Shown here: one piece after another, positions 1 to 8,477 of the stretch | Numbering within the stretch: the first letter of the stretch is position 1 | Layout of the letters: every line of letters starts with the position of its first letter | Program-made: the position numbers and the translations under genes | Assembly: GCA_045597345.1 (NCBI GenBank) | Contig: JAZLJW010000143.1 | Span: forward strand, 33,959 to 97,958 | Direction of reading: 5' to 3' | Length of the DNA: 64,000 nucleotides | From: Treponema_I sp045597345 | Lineage (GTDB): Bacteria; Spirochaetota; Spirochaetia; Treponematales; Treponemataceae | The notes under the pieces: generated by a model | Told to the model about the DNA's origin: nothing | The model's input: only the letters and a program-made list of their open reading frames with translations | The model's database searches: none

Positions 1-2735
1 CGTCAGAATGGAGCGGACGCCGTATCGTCCTGCACTTTGGTTCAGTTGAAAGCTGCTACACTTTCTGGATTGACGGCAAGGAAGCCGGCAGTGCCAAAGA
101 TACCCGCCTGCCCAGCGAATTTGACATTACCCCGTTCCTGAACCCGGCATCAGAAGAACATACTCTGGCTCTGATGTGCGTACGTTACAGCGATGCCAGC
201 TTTATTGAAGACCAGGATCAGTGGTGGTTCGGCGGTATCCACCGGGATGTGTACCTGTTTGCCACGGAAAATACCTGGATTGAGGACATTGAAGCCATGG
301 GCATGGTTGAGTCAGCCACTGACATATCCTGCGGCAGCACTCCGGCGACTATTCCGCTGAAGATTACCCTTGGCGTAAACGAAAAGCTGCCGGGAAAACC
401 GGTTCGCCGTATTACCTGGAAACTGCAGGCCGTAGAAAACGCTGCAGACCTGGTAGCCGGTACTCCTACCCTGACAGCTCCCGTTGCCCAGGGTGAGCAG
501 GAACTGACCTGCTACTGGCGCGAAAACATGAACCAGATCCGCCCCGTACTGACCGTAGAAAACCCGGCTCTCTGGTCCAGCGAGCACCCTAACCGCTACG
601 TCCTCACCGTTACTCTGTACGATGGCGACCGTCTTATTGAATCAAAAGCCTGTATTGTAGGATTCCGCTCCGTAGAAATTGACAACCGCCAGCTTTTGAT
701 TAACGGTCGCGCAGTGTACATCAAAGGTGCCAACCGCCATGAGCATAACCAGCACACCGGAAAAACCCTTACCACTGAAGAAATGGTACAGGATATCCGG
801 CTCTTAAAACAGCATAACTTCAATGCCGTTCGTACCTGCCACTACCCGGACGACGAGCGCTGGTACGAACTGTGCAACAAATACGGTATCTACCTGGTTG
901 ATGAAGCCAACATTGAAAACCACTACTATTATGATCCCATCTGCCGCAGCGAAAACTACGCTAACGCTTACATGACCCGCATTCAGCGCATGGTGCGCCG
1001 CGACAAGAACAACCCCAGCATCATCATGTGGTCACTGGGTAACGAAAGCGGCCACGGCTGGAACCAGGAAATGATGTACGCCTGGTGCCACAGCTACGAC
1101 ACCACCCGCCCCGTACACTACGAAGGCGGTATCCGTCCTGAATACACCCAGGGTAACCCGGACATTGAAAGCCTGCAGCGGGGTAAAAACGTAACTGACA
1201 TCATTAACCCTATGTATCCACCTATCAGCCTGATTAAGGAATGGGCCGACAAGGCAGAGAACCTGGGCGAATACCGGCCCTTCATCATGTGTGAGTACAG
1301 CCACGCCATGGGTAACAGTAACGGCAGCCTGGGTGACTACTGGCGCACCATCCGCAGCAATTACGGGCTGCAGGGCGGCTATATCTGGGACTGGATTGAC
1401 CAGGGCCTGTTCGAAAAAGATGAAAACGGTAAAGAATACTGGACATACGGTGGCGATTACGGAGATAAACCCTGCGACTACGATTTCTGCATCAATGGTC
1501 TGATTCTGCCCGACCAGACCCCAAAACCTGTTATGAAAGAATGCTTCAAGGTATTCCAGAATGCAGAGCTGTATCCGGTGCACCCGGAAAGCGGGCAGTT
1601 CTCTGTAGAAAACCGGTTTGATTTTACTACTCTGGATATTTTCAACCTGGACTGGCAGCTGCTTAAAAATGGGGCTCCTATTGCAGAAGGAACCTGCGCA
1701 CTTCCTGCTGTAGCACCCGGTGCATCCGCAGAGATCACACTGCCCTATATACCGCAACTTTCTGCTGCAATGTCCATCTCGGCACATTCTGCAGAACCAG
1801 AAGCTGAATACGTGCTTCATGCAGATTTTGTATACGCAAAAGACGACGGCATGCTTAAAGCCGGCACCATTGCAGGCTGGAGCGAAGCCGTTATCTCAGA
1901 TTGGCAGTGGAAACTGATTCCACCATCAGCAACAACTTCTGCCGCCCCAACTTCCATTGGGCCCTTAACAACACCACTAGCTCTGCAGCTATTCCGCTGT
2001 CCTACTGAAAACGACCAGCAGAAAACCATGATGCCGTATACCAGTGACTGGACAGACCGCATCGGTAAAAAATGGGTGCAGGCTGAACTGAATAAGGCTA
2101 CTGTAGCCCCAGACGGAACTATTACTGCCGGCGGTAGAAAAATCGGAACCTGTACAACATCATGGACAACTTCCACCTCTCCTGACGGAAGAACCATTGC
2201 TGACATGACAGCTGTAATCACATTGGATGCTGGAACTGACACTGTCTGTGAATTCCCTCGTATCGGATTTACTGCACGCATCCCGGCTTCGCTGGCAAAA
2301 GCCCGATGGTATGGTAAAGGCGAACATGAATCGTACAATGACCGTTGTGACGGATCCGCACTTGGTCTGTACACCCGAGCTCTGCACTCCATGGAAGAGG
2401 TATATGTTGTACCACAGGAAAACGGTAACCGCTATGGAGTCCGCTACCTTGAACTCCTTGATGCAGCAGGTGTTCCACAGCTGCGCATTGAGGCTGACGG
2501 TGCATTTGAATTCAGCATTCACCACCACGAAGTGGAAGACTTGTGGAAAAGCTGGCACATCAATGAATTAACAGATACTTCTGAAATTAGTGACACAAAC
2601 AAAGCCGGATATTATATTCTAAATATTGATATTGCTCAGAGAGGCGTTGGAACCGCTACCTGTGGTCCCGATACTCTGGAACAATACAGAATCCGGCCGG
2701 GAGTGTACGAACGTACATTCAGGTTCATTTATTGA
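1..2735 (+). CDS. lacZ: Beta-galactosidase, GH2 (LacZ type), 5' end outside window
   Basis: Hydrolyses terminal beta-galactosides such as lactose. The reading frame is already open at base 3, so the start lies upstream; about 910 residues are visible, against about 1,020 for E. coli LacZ, so roughly the first 100 are missing. The acid/base glutamate sits in LGNESGHG (Glu codon at 1044) and the nucleophile in MCEYSHAMGNS (Glu codon at 1293), both classic GH2 LacZ motifs. The N-terminal sugar-binding region (DQWWFGGIHRDVYL) and the C-terminal Bgal small-chain domain are present. No signal peptide can be judged because the start is missing. The next gene begins 7 bases after the stop, so they may be co-transcribed. 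Confidence 0.95.
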   Translation, partial: SEWSGRRIVLHFGSVESCYTFWIDGKEAGSAKDTRLPSEFDITPFLNPASEEHTLALMCVRYSDASFIEDQDQWWFGGIHRDVYLFATENTWIEDIEAMGMVESATDISCGSTPATIPLKITLGVNEKLPGKPVRRITWKLQAVENAADLVAGTPTLTAPVAQGEQELTCYWRENMNQIRPVLTVENPALWSSEHPNRYVLTVTLYDGDRLIESKACIVGFRSVEIDNRQLLINGRAVYIKGANRHEHNQHTGKTLTTEEMVQDIRLLKQHNFNAVRTCHYPDDERWYELCNKYGIYLVDEANIENHYYYDPICRSENYANAYMTRIQRMVRRDKNNPSIIMWSLGNESGHGWNQEMMYAWCHSYDTTRPVHYEGGIRPEYTQGNPDIESLQRGKNVTDIINPMYPPISLIKEWADKAENLGEYRPFIMCEYSHAMGNSNGSLGDYWRTIRSNYGLQGGYIWDWIDQGLFEKDENGKEYWTYGGDYGDKPCDYDFCINGLILPDQTPKPVMKECFKVFQNAELYPVHPESGQFSVENRFDFTTLDIFNLDWQLLKNGAPIAEGTCALPAVAPGASAEITLPYIPQLSAAMSISAHSAEPEAEYVLHADFVYAKDDGMLKAGTIAGWSEAVISDWQWKLIPPSATTSAAPTSIGPLTTPLALQLFRCPTENDQQKTMMPYTSDWTDRIGKKWVQAELNKATVAPDGTITAGGRKIGTCTTSWTTSTSPDGRTIADMTAVITLDAGTDTVCEFPRIGFTARIPASLAKARWYGKGEHESYNDRCDGSALGLYTRALHSMEEVYVVPQENGNRYGVRYLELLDAAGVPQLRIEADGAFEFSIHHHEVEDLWKSWHINELTDTSEISDTNKAGYYILNIDIAQRGVGTATCGPDTLEQYRIRPGVYERTFRFIY

Positions 2736-2742
2736 GGAATTA

Positions 2743-3393
2743 ATGACATATAAATACCAGTATAAGTTTGACAGAAAATCGCTGCCCGTATATGCAATTG
2801 CAGCAGGCAGCGTACTGGTGGCAGTGAGCTCCTTTTTCTGGAGCTCAAATATCCTTTTTCCACTGCTCTGCTGTGGTGTTTCTGCCTATATTGTGTATCA
2901 GGTAGCACGTATACTTATTAAGTTACTCGCTTCAAAAGTAGTAACTTATGACGAAGGTTTTACCGTTACATTACCCAATGGCGAAAAAAAAGCATTTCAG
3001 TGGAATGAGGTGACTCATGCAGGAAAAATCATCACCGGTAAGCATGCTGGCGCAATTTTTGCCTACAACGAAAACATTGATACTTTTACCCAGCTGACCA
3101 CCGTTTTCAGTGACTTTGATACTCTGGAAGCTGAAATGAAAGCTCATCTGCCCATGTTTACCGATTACAATCTGAAACCGGAAGAAACCATCAGCGAATA
3201 TCTGCATGATCTTCTGACTCCGGAAGGTGGTGATGACGATGATGCCTGCGGCGATGATGATTCCGAAAGTACAAAACAGGCTGACAACTCACAAAGCACC
3301 GACGCAGAAAGCGACGATGATGACCGCGATCCTGATACTTCTGTTGATGATGACGATGATCGTGAGCCTAATACCAGCGTTGACGATGAATAG
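2743..3393 (+). CDS. Two-helix membrane protein with acidic tail, unknown function
   Basis: 216 residues. I chose ATG 2743, which follows GAGGAA at good spacing and only 7 bases after lacZ; an earlier in-frame start inside lacZ has no such site. Residues about 14-60 form two hydrophobic segments close together. A soluble middle domain follows, and the last 50 residues are a low-complexity tail of Asp/Glu/Ser/Thr with two near-copies of a D-x-x-x-D-x-[DE]-P-[DN]-T-S-V-D-D unit. I do not recognise the family. Close spacing to lacZ and to the ASCH gene (9 bases) suggests an operon. Confidence 0.75.
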   Translation: MTYKYQYKFDRKSLPVYAIAAGSVLVAVSSFFWSSNILFPLLCCGVSAYIVYQVARILIKLLASKVVTYDEGFTVTLPNGEKKAFQWNEVTHAGKIITGKHAGAIFAYNENIDTFTQLTTVFSDFDTLEAEMKAHLPMFTDYNLKPEETISEYLHDLLTPEGGDDDDACGDDDSESTKQADNSQSTDAESDDDDRDPDTSVDDDDDREPNTSVDDE

Positions 3394-3402
3394 GAATCAT
3401 AT

Positions 3403-3861
3403 ATGACTTCTGAAGAATACTGGAAAAACTTTCTTGCGCATCGTGGTCTTGATCCTTTAACTCCAAGCAGCGGCGAAATAAGTTTTGGCACCGACGAGCA
3501 GTCTTGTGCAGAATATCTGACTCTGGTGCTTAGCGGAAAAAAAACAGCCGCCTTTGGTGCTTTGGAATCCTATAAGCTGGACAACGAACCACTGCCAAAA
3601 AAGGGAGCCTTTTCCATTCTTACTGACTGGAATGGAAAACCTCTGGCTGTTATCCAGACTACCAATGTCACAGTTCTGCCATATAACGCAATTACCTGGG
3701 ATATGGCACAAAAAGAAGGCGAATGTATCGACTTTGAACAGTGGCATGATTCCTATGATGAATTTTTTGCCGACGATGCTGACATTATGGGATATGACGT
3801 TACCCCTGATATGCCGGTAGTCTTTGAAGAATTCTGCGTTATTGACCGGGTAGGACAGTAG
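3403..3861 (+). CDS. ASCH domain protein
   Basis: 152 residues. Pattern and length match the ASCH family, a beta-barrel fold related to PUA and thought to bind RNA or nucleotides: an N-terminal EEYW helix, then LVLSGKKTAAFG, then a strand pair with GKPLAVIQTTNV, then the acidic helix EGECIDFEQWHDSY and a C-terminal strand VVFEEFCVID. Cytosolic, no signal. It lies 9 bases after the acidic-tail protein and is the last gene before a less dense region. The true substrate cannot be told from sequence. Confidence 0.8.
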   Translation: MTSEEYWKNFLAHRGLDPLTPSSGEISFGTDEQSCAEYLTLVLSGKKTAAFGALESYKLDNEPLPKKGAFSILTDWNGKPLAVIQTTNVTVLPYNAITWDMAQKEGECIDFEQWHDSYDEFFADDADIMGYDVTPDMPVVFEEFCVIDRVGQ

Positions 3862-3989
3862 AGAACCGTCCCCCACTGTTCCAAACCGAAACATCAATTT
3901 TTTTCAATATGAACCATGCTAGAGAATTATTCTTTGCTAGCCTCTGACTCTTTCTTTACTGTCTTTTGTTTCCCATTTATACTGACTGT

Positions 3990-4454
3990 ATGAATAAGCT
4001 TAAGTTTCTTTATTTACTGTTTTTATGTCTGTTATTCACTTCTTGTTCCAACCTTTTTAATAATTCTTCCACTAATTCTTCCACCAAATCTAAACCTTTA
4101 ACAGATCAAAGATTTACTGGCACTTTTGTTTACTATAACAATTTTTCAAGTTATGACGGTACTTACGAATCTGAATGGTATGAGACCTATACATTTGATG
4201 GTACTTCTTTTTGTACAAATTATTGCAAGTACTCCATTTGGGAAGAAGGAAAAGGATGGAGTTTCTCTGGAGATTCACCTGGAGATGCTTACGAGTTCGA
4301 AAAAGAATTAGAAGTAAATAATGGATTTTATAGAATGCGTTTGTGGGAAAACCCATATGATGACTGGGATTCTTGGGAAAAATACGAGTTTAGTTATGAT
4401 GGAGCAACTCAAATCCTAAAACTGAAAAACCGGGTATTTTATAAATATAAATAA
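3990..4454 (+). CDS. Small lipoprotein, unknown function
   Basis: 154 residues from ATG 3990. The N-terminus is Lys, then a hydrophobic run, then a lipobox-like FTSCS, so it should be exported and lipidated at Cys 17 or so. A Ser/Asn/Thr-rich linker follows, and then a domain rich in Tyr, Trp and Phe (TFVYYNNFSSYDGTY, YEFSYDGATQILKLKN) that looks like a lipocalin-like beta sheet. An upstream in-frame ATG at 3966 would spoil the signal peptide. No clear Shine-Dalgarno. The stretch is more AT-rich than its neighbours. Family not recognised. Confidence 0.75.
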   Translation: MNKLKFLYLLFLCLLFTSCSNLFNNSSTNSSTKSKPLTDQRFTGTFVYYNNFSSYDGTYESEWYETYTFDGTSFCTNYCKYSIWEEGKGWSFSGDSPGDAYEFEKELEVNNGFYRMRLWENPYDDWDSWEKYEFSYDGATQILKLKNRVFYKYK

Positions 4455-4542
4455 CAATTTTTCCTAGATTGTATCCGAATAAAACAATATTTATGTAAAG
4501 CTATTGAAACTACTTCAAGCTTTACAACCGAAAAACAGTAGA

Positions 4543-4584
4543 CTGCCGGATCCCTGAGCTTGTCGAAGGGTGGCAGCCTTTTTT
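4543..4584 (+). terminator. Terminator made from a palindromic repeat
   Basis: CTGCC (4543) pairs with GGCAG (4572) around an intergenic repeat GGATCCCTGAGCTTGTCGAAGGG, followed by a run of seven T. It would end the lipoprotein gene. The repeat core belongs to the family also seen at 6584-6662 and 12813-12903. Confidence 0.6.
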
Positions 4585-4665
4585 TCGCTCTGTCCGTAAA
4601 AAGTGTTGCTGAATGCTACACAGCAACAAAGAGTGTACAGGAATGCCACAAATCGAGAGGAGGGA

Positions 4666-4780
4666 CAGTACAGACAAAAATTGTTGAAGCCCGGCGTCCA
4701 TGCGGTCAGCATGGACTATACATAGTTTCTACGCCGGGATTCACCAATAGCGACGCTAGCTAGCCTTTTTGGATGTACTG
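4666..4780. repeat. Nested-hairpin repeat, family 2 copy 1
   Basis: Outer stem CAGTACA (4666) with TGTACTG (4774); then GACAAAAA-TTGTTG-AAG; then stem CCCGGCGT (4690) with ACGCCGGG (4731), which encloses a further hairpin GTCCATGC/GCATGGAC; then TAGTTTCTAC and TAGCGACGCTAGC. A second copy at 52099-52192 keeps the linker words but has different stem bases that still pair. Both lie between convergent genes. Confidence 0.7.
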
Positions 4781-4872
4781 GCAATCCGGTAGATTTGTGG
4801 ACTTATGATGAGACCCTGAAACTAGTTCAGGGTGACTATAAGCAACACTTTTTACGGACATCGCCTTCTTTT

Positions 4873-5841
4873 TCAGAATGCAAACTGGAATGCCAGGAAT
4901 GCTACGTAGATTGTCAAAAGCAGAATACCCTGCCAGCGAGCCAGTTTCTTACTGACAAGAGCCGGACAGCACATCAAAAGCATAACAGCCAGCATAACCG
5001 GTATTTCCAGAACCAGTGAAGCATTGTAACCGGCCAGCAGTTTTCCTACCGGTACCTTGAACGGAGCAATAGTTACTGCAACACCGGAAACCATTACCAG
5101 ATTAAATACGTTGGCACCGATTACATTTCCAATACCAAGATGAGCATGACCTTTTTTCAGTGATGTGATGGTAGTAACCAGTTCAGGCAGTGAAGTTCCC
5201 AAAGCAACAAAGGTCAGTGCAATAACAGTTTCCGGAACACCTACTTCATGGGCAATAATGGTACCGTTATCAACCAGCAGGTTAGCGCCCAGTGCAATAA
5301 GGGCTGCTCCTACAACCAGCAGTACGATATCAAGCCACAGTGCATGTTCCTTGCTATCTTCTTCCTCTTCTTCTTCAATGCTGTCTGGGTTCTTCATACC
5401 CTGGCGAACAGTCAGCCACAGATATACGGCACAGATTACCAGCATGATGATACCGATATACCGTGGGAATTCACCCAGAATATAGGCAGAAATACAGTAG
5501 ATAATGGCACTGCCAAAGAAGAACAGTACCGGCATTTTCATAGATTTTGTATTAACCGGTCCCGGATTGAATGCAATGGAAATTGCAGCAATAAGGGCGG
5601 TATTGCATATAATTGAACCGATGGCATTTCCGTATGCCATTGAACTTAAACCCTGGATAGCACCGGTGGTAGAAACCATAACTTCCGGCAGAGTAGTACC
5701 AATTGAAACAACGGTAGCACCGACAACGATATCCGGCAGGTTGAAGCGTTTTGCAATACCGGTGGCTCCATCAACAAACCAGTCTCCGGCTTTAATCAAA
5801 AGCACCAGACCGATTACAAATAGAATAACTGCTTTAATCAA
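4873..5841 (-). CDS. Calcium/sodium antiporter, CaxA/YrbG family
   Basis: 322 residues, about ten membrane segments. The two inverted alpha-repeats of the NCX superfamily are clear: GATVVSIGTTLPEV in the first half and ALTFVALGTSLPEL in the second, carrying the acidic ion ligands. An acidic loop (EEEEEEDSKE) links the halves. I take TTG at 5841 as the start, because GAGAGGAG stands 8 bases upstream and the first helix follows directly; an ATG at 5934 would add a Cys/Arg-rich tail with no family match. It should move Ca2+ out against Na+ or H+ across the inner membrane. It lies alone on the minus strand. Confidence 0.88.
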   Translation of the reverse strand: MIKAVILFVIGLVLLIKAGDWFVDGATGIAKRFNLPDIVVGATVVSIGTTLPEVMVSTTGAIQGLSSMAYGNAIGSIICNTALIAAISIAFNPGPVNTKSMKMPVLFFFGSAIIYCISAYILGEFPRYIGIIMLVICAVYLWLTVRQGMKNPDSIEEEEEEDSKEHALWLDIVLLVVGAALIALGANLLVDNGTIIAHEVGVPETVIALTFVALGTSLPELVTTITSLKKGHAHLGIGNVIGANVFNLVMVSGVAVTIAPFKVPVGKLLAGYNASLVLEIPVMLAVMLLMCCPALVSKKLARWQGILLLTIYVAFLAFQFAF

Positions 5842-5918
5842 AGATGTATCTCCTCTCAATGATGTGCCCCTATTGTAGTTATTTACTGCAAATCTGCAAG
5901 TAACCCAAGACAGAAGAC

Positions 5919-5953
5919 AAAAAGGGCCGCCCACGTCAACGACGGAGCGGCCC
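5919..5953 (-). terminator. Rho-independent terminator of hsp20
   Basis: Read on the minus strand, GGGCCGC pairs with GCGGCCC (5947-5953 with 5924-5930) and is followed by five T. It lies 29 bases after the hsp20 stop. Confidence 0.85.
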
Positions 5954-5981
5954 AGAGGTTAAATTGGTTTTTGAGGAGGAT

Positions 5982-6443
5982 TTATGCAATCATGATGCGG
6001 CGGGCCAGAGATTCCTGGCGACGGGGCACCGTAATAGTAAGAAGTCCGTTGGCAAAAGAAGCAGAAATGTTTTCTGCATCCATGTCTTCAGGCAAGGTAA
6101 AGCTGCGGCTGAAAGTTCCTGAACGGCGTTCTTTGATAAGCCAGGTAGTAGGATCTTTTTTCTCAGCTTTCTCTTCAGCTTTTTCTTCTTTGCGGTCAAC
6201 AGTTTTTGCTGCTGAAGCAATGGTCAGAGCACGGTCTTTCAGGTCGATGGTAACATCATCCTGAGTCATACCGGGAAGTTCCATTTCAATGGTATATGCG
6301 TCTTTCTTTTCAGAAATGTCTACACGTGGAGAAAAAGTTGCAGCACAGGTTGCAGTTCCTTCTGCAATGTCGCTGAAGGTACGATCAAGAACATCAAAGA
6401 TGTCTGATGCCAGAACTGGGTTAAAAAGTGATACGGTATTCAT
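5982..6443 (-). CDS. hsp20: Small heat-shock protein, Hsp20/alpha-crystallin
   Basis: 153 residues. The alpha-crystallin domain runs from about residue 38 to 140, with PRVDISEKKDAYTIEMELPG and the C-terminal FANGLLTITVPR typical of the family. A Lys/Glu-rich insert (about residues 82-97) sits in the loop between strands. The N-terminal arm is short and the usual C-terminal I-x-I tail is only RRIMIA. An ATP-independent holdase that keeps unfolding proteins soluble. It has AGGAGG 6 bases before ATG, its own sigma-54-type promoter at 6507-6525 and its own terminator, so it is a single-gene unit. Confidence 0.93.
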   Translation of the reverse strand: MNTVSLFNPVLASDIFDVLDRTFSDIAEGTATCAATFSPRVDISEKKDAYTIEMELPGMTQDDVTIDLKDRALTIASAAKTVDRKEEKAEEKAEKKDPTTWLIKERRSGTFSRSFTLPEDMDAENISASFANGLLTITVPRRQESLARRIMIA

Positions 6444-6506
6444 AAGTTAGCCTCCTAAGCTAATAATTTGTTGTTTTGTTCCGGTTCACTACCGGACATA
6501 AACAAT

Positions 6507-6525
6507 ATTGCAAATACCGTGCCAA
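6507..6525 (-). promoter_or_regulatory. Sigma-54 (-24/-12) promoter of hsp20
   Basis: On the minus strand the sequence is TTGGCACGGTATTTGCAAT, which matches TGGCAC-N5-TTGCA with exactly ten bases between GG and GC. The predicted start is near 6498, giving a leader of about 55 bases. A short hairpin CCGGT-AGTGA-ACCGG (6481-6495) would lie at the 5' end of the RNA. No activator site was recognised. Confidence 0.8.
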
Positions 6526-6583
6526 CTTTTTTTGAGGGGTGATAAAAACTTGAATTTTTTGGTGATTTTTGATTTTCAGGACA

Positions 6584-6662
6584 CTTCGACGGACTCAATG
6601 CGCAGAATATCGACTCAGGACCCCTGTATTTCGGCTTCAGGGTCACTGAGCCTGTCGAAGTG
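6584..6662. repeat. Palindromic repeat, family 1
   Basis: CTTCGACGGACTCA at the left and TGAGCCTGTCGAAG at the right form imperfect inverted ends of a ~79 bp element. The core GTCACTGAGCCTGTCGAAG is shared with 4548-4570 and 12813-12903. Confidence 0.7.
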
Positions 6663-6731
6663 CCGTCTATATGGCTCACTGTGTCAAAACAACACGCTTT
6701 TATGAGTCAATTTGACACAGTAATTGTTCAT

Positions 6732-8459
6732 TTACTGATTTTTTGGGTTATTATTGGTAGTTTCTGCCAGTAATTCTTGAACAGGCCCCGCACTTTGACT
6801 GGAAATAAGCTTAATATCCTGCATATGCTCCTCTGCAAGCTGGCAGATAGCCAGTGGATCCTTGTTTTCACAATCAATGCTGTACGCCATACCCAAAGAA
6901 GATTCAATCGCAGGAACCGTTCCATGACTTTTTTCACGAGCCATATATTTACTGAAAACGTAGGTCAGCTGCTTCAGTTTTGCATCTGGAATTTCCGGAG
7001 CCGCAACAATAAATCGGGATTTTCCCATACGACCACAGAATCCGTAACTTCCAAATACTTTCTTTACGTATTTGGAATACCGTTCCAGCATAGCATTAAC
7101 TTCTTCATCGCCACCCTGAGCATATATATCATCAAAGTTATCAATATTGAGTATTACAACTGCATATTCCAAATCGTTTGCATGCATCTGCTGCAGCATC
7201 TGCATGCTCTTTGTTTTTGAAGGAAGTCCTGTTGTTGCATCTCTTTCAATAACTTTTGCCCAAGATTCCTGTTCCGACTGCCGCCGAGTAAAATCAGCAA
7301 GCCAGGACATATAGGTCAGCAGAGAGCTTACAACAAAAATCACCACACCTACGCCAACAGACGAAACAGTATTACCCAAAAAGCTGTTTACACCAAGGTA
7401 ATACAGGAACGACCGTATTAAATCACCCAGGTAATATAGAATTAGAATAATAAACCCGATGTTAACGATTTCTGTCTGTAATTTAGTTTGAATCAGCCGT
7501 CTGGTGCATCCTACAAGAGCAAAAACAACGGCAGTAAACACCAGAGCGTTATACACCGGTACTAATACCAGCAAATGGATGGAAGCTACCACCTGAAGCA
7601 GAATAACCAGAACAACATATGCTATGAACAGTATCGTAAAAACTTTTGCCTGCTTGATACCTCTTTCAGTTTTTGCCACCTGGAAATAGAAAACAGCAAG
7701 CAGACTAAGAGGCCACATGTACATGGAAATGTAATAAAGCCAGGTATTCAGACTGATATTCTGACTCAACAGCAGGATATACCCATTTCCACAGAACATC
7801 TGCATTCCACACCAGAACGCAAAACTTGAAATAGCAATTAACGGGTATATTTTTTTCTGCAGTATCAAGCTGGTGAACCCGGTGATTGAACCTATTAATC
7901 CAATAAACAGCAGGAATACTGATACAGAAAATGAAAACTGTTCACGACGCAGAAAGTCAGAAAGGACATCTGTTGCAGAAATGATGTAATGTACTGGCAA
8001 AGAAGATACAGCATTCCATTCTGCTACTGTATACGTAATGGTTATATCCCGTTCAGGAGAGAGCAAATCCAGTGGTATCTGATTAATCCACGACCCTGAC
8101 AGTTTTCCTGATTCATATGCATCACGGCCAGCTTCATAAATAACCTTTCCACCCGATTCTGCAGTAACTACACAATATGATGAATAAGCACAGAGTACCG
8201 GAAACTTCATTTCGGTTTCAGGAATCACCGTGTGCAGGACAAAAGTATCACCCTTAGTTGCTACAAGGAAATTTTCTTTTCCCGGATCAATATTCTCCTT
8301 AATCCCCTTCTTCCATTCCATTGTCCAGCTGGAATCAAGAGTTATATGGTCAGACCGTGTCAAATCACTATTCTGAATTGCTACCAGAGCAATTGCAGCG
8401 AACACACAAAGCGAAGAAATGAGCAGATAATTCAGAATGATTCTGTTCTTGGGTTTCAC
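6732..8459 (-). CDS. Membrane sensor with 7TM region and degenerate GGDEF domain
   Basis: 575 residues from GTG 8459 (AAGAGG upstream). Order: one N-terminal membrane helix (9-27), an extracellular beta-rich domain to about 180, about seven helices (180-390) resembling 7TMR-DISM receptors, then a GGDEF-fold domain (about 405-550). In that domain the position of the GGDEF motif reads RMGKSRF, so the cyclase active site is lost; the visible GGDEE string lies earlier, where the family has its GHxxGD helix, and is not the catalytic loop. It probably senses an external signal and acts as a c-di-GMP or GTP receptor or by protein contact. It follows the dCMP deaminase gene by 18 bases. Confidence 0.8.
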   Translation of the reverse strand: MKPKNRIILNYLLISSLCVFAAIALVAIQNSDLTRSDHITLDSSWTMEWKKGIKENIDPGKENFLVATKGDTFVLHTVIPETEMKFPVLCAYSSYCVVTAESGGKVIYEAGRDAYESGKLSGSWINQIPLDLLSPERDITITYTVAEWNAVSSLPVHYIISATDVLSDFLRREQFSFSVSVFLLFIGLIGSITGFTSLILQKKIYPLIAISSFAFWCGMQMFCGNGYILLLSQNISLNTWLYYISMYMWPLSLLAVFYFQVAKTERGIKQAKVFTILFIAYVVLVILLQVVASIHLLVLVPVYNALVFTAVVFALVGCTRRLIQTKLQTEIVNIGFIILILYYLGDLIRSFLYYLGVNSFLGNTVSSVGVGVVIFVVSSLLTYMSWLADFTRRQSEQESWAKVIERDATTGLPSKTKSMQMLQQMHANDLEYAVVILNIDNFDDIYAQGGDEEVNAMLERYSKYVKKVFGSYGFCGRMGKSRFIVAAPEIPDAKLKQLTYVFSKYMAREKSHGTVPAIESSLGMAYSIDCENKDPLAICQLAEEHMQDIKLISSQSAGPVQELLAETTNNNPKNQ

Positions 8460-8477
8460 AAATAACCTCTTAAAATA

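Larger units (their letters stand above)
4455..4872. other. Gene-free convergent interval
   Basis: Between a plus-strand lipoprotein gene and a minus-strand antiporter gene. It holds the terminator repeat at 4543-4584, the nested-hairpin repeat at 4666-4780, and a short inverted pair (CCCTGAA, TTCAGGG) at 4813-4833. Small open frames here are not supported. Confidence 0.6.

Noticed and set aside
1032..1820. Long minus-strand ORF inside lacZ
   Set aside because: Shadow of a well-supported GH2 gene; no ribosome site or family features.
4666..4780. Integron attC site
   Set aside because: Imperfect palindrome of the right size, but no RYYYAAC/GTTRRRY ends, no cassette row and no integrase in the window.
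5971..6264. Plus-strand ORF behind GAGGAGGATTTATG
   Set aside because: Antisense to hsp20; composition and frame fit the opposite gene.
7082..7110. Active diguanylate cyclase because GGDEE is present
   Set aside because: The string lies about 30 residues before the true motif position, which reads RMGKSRF.
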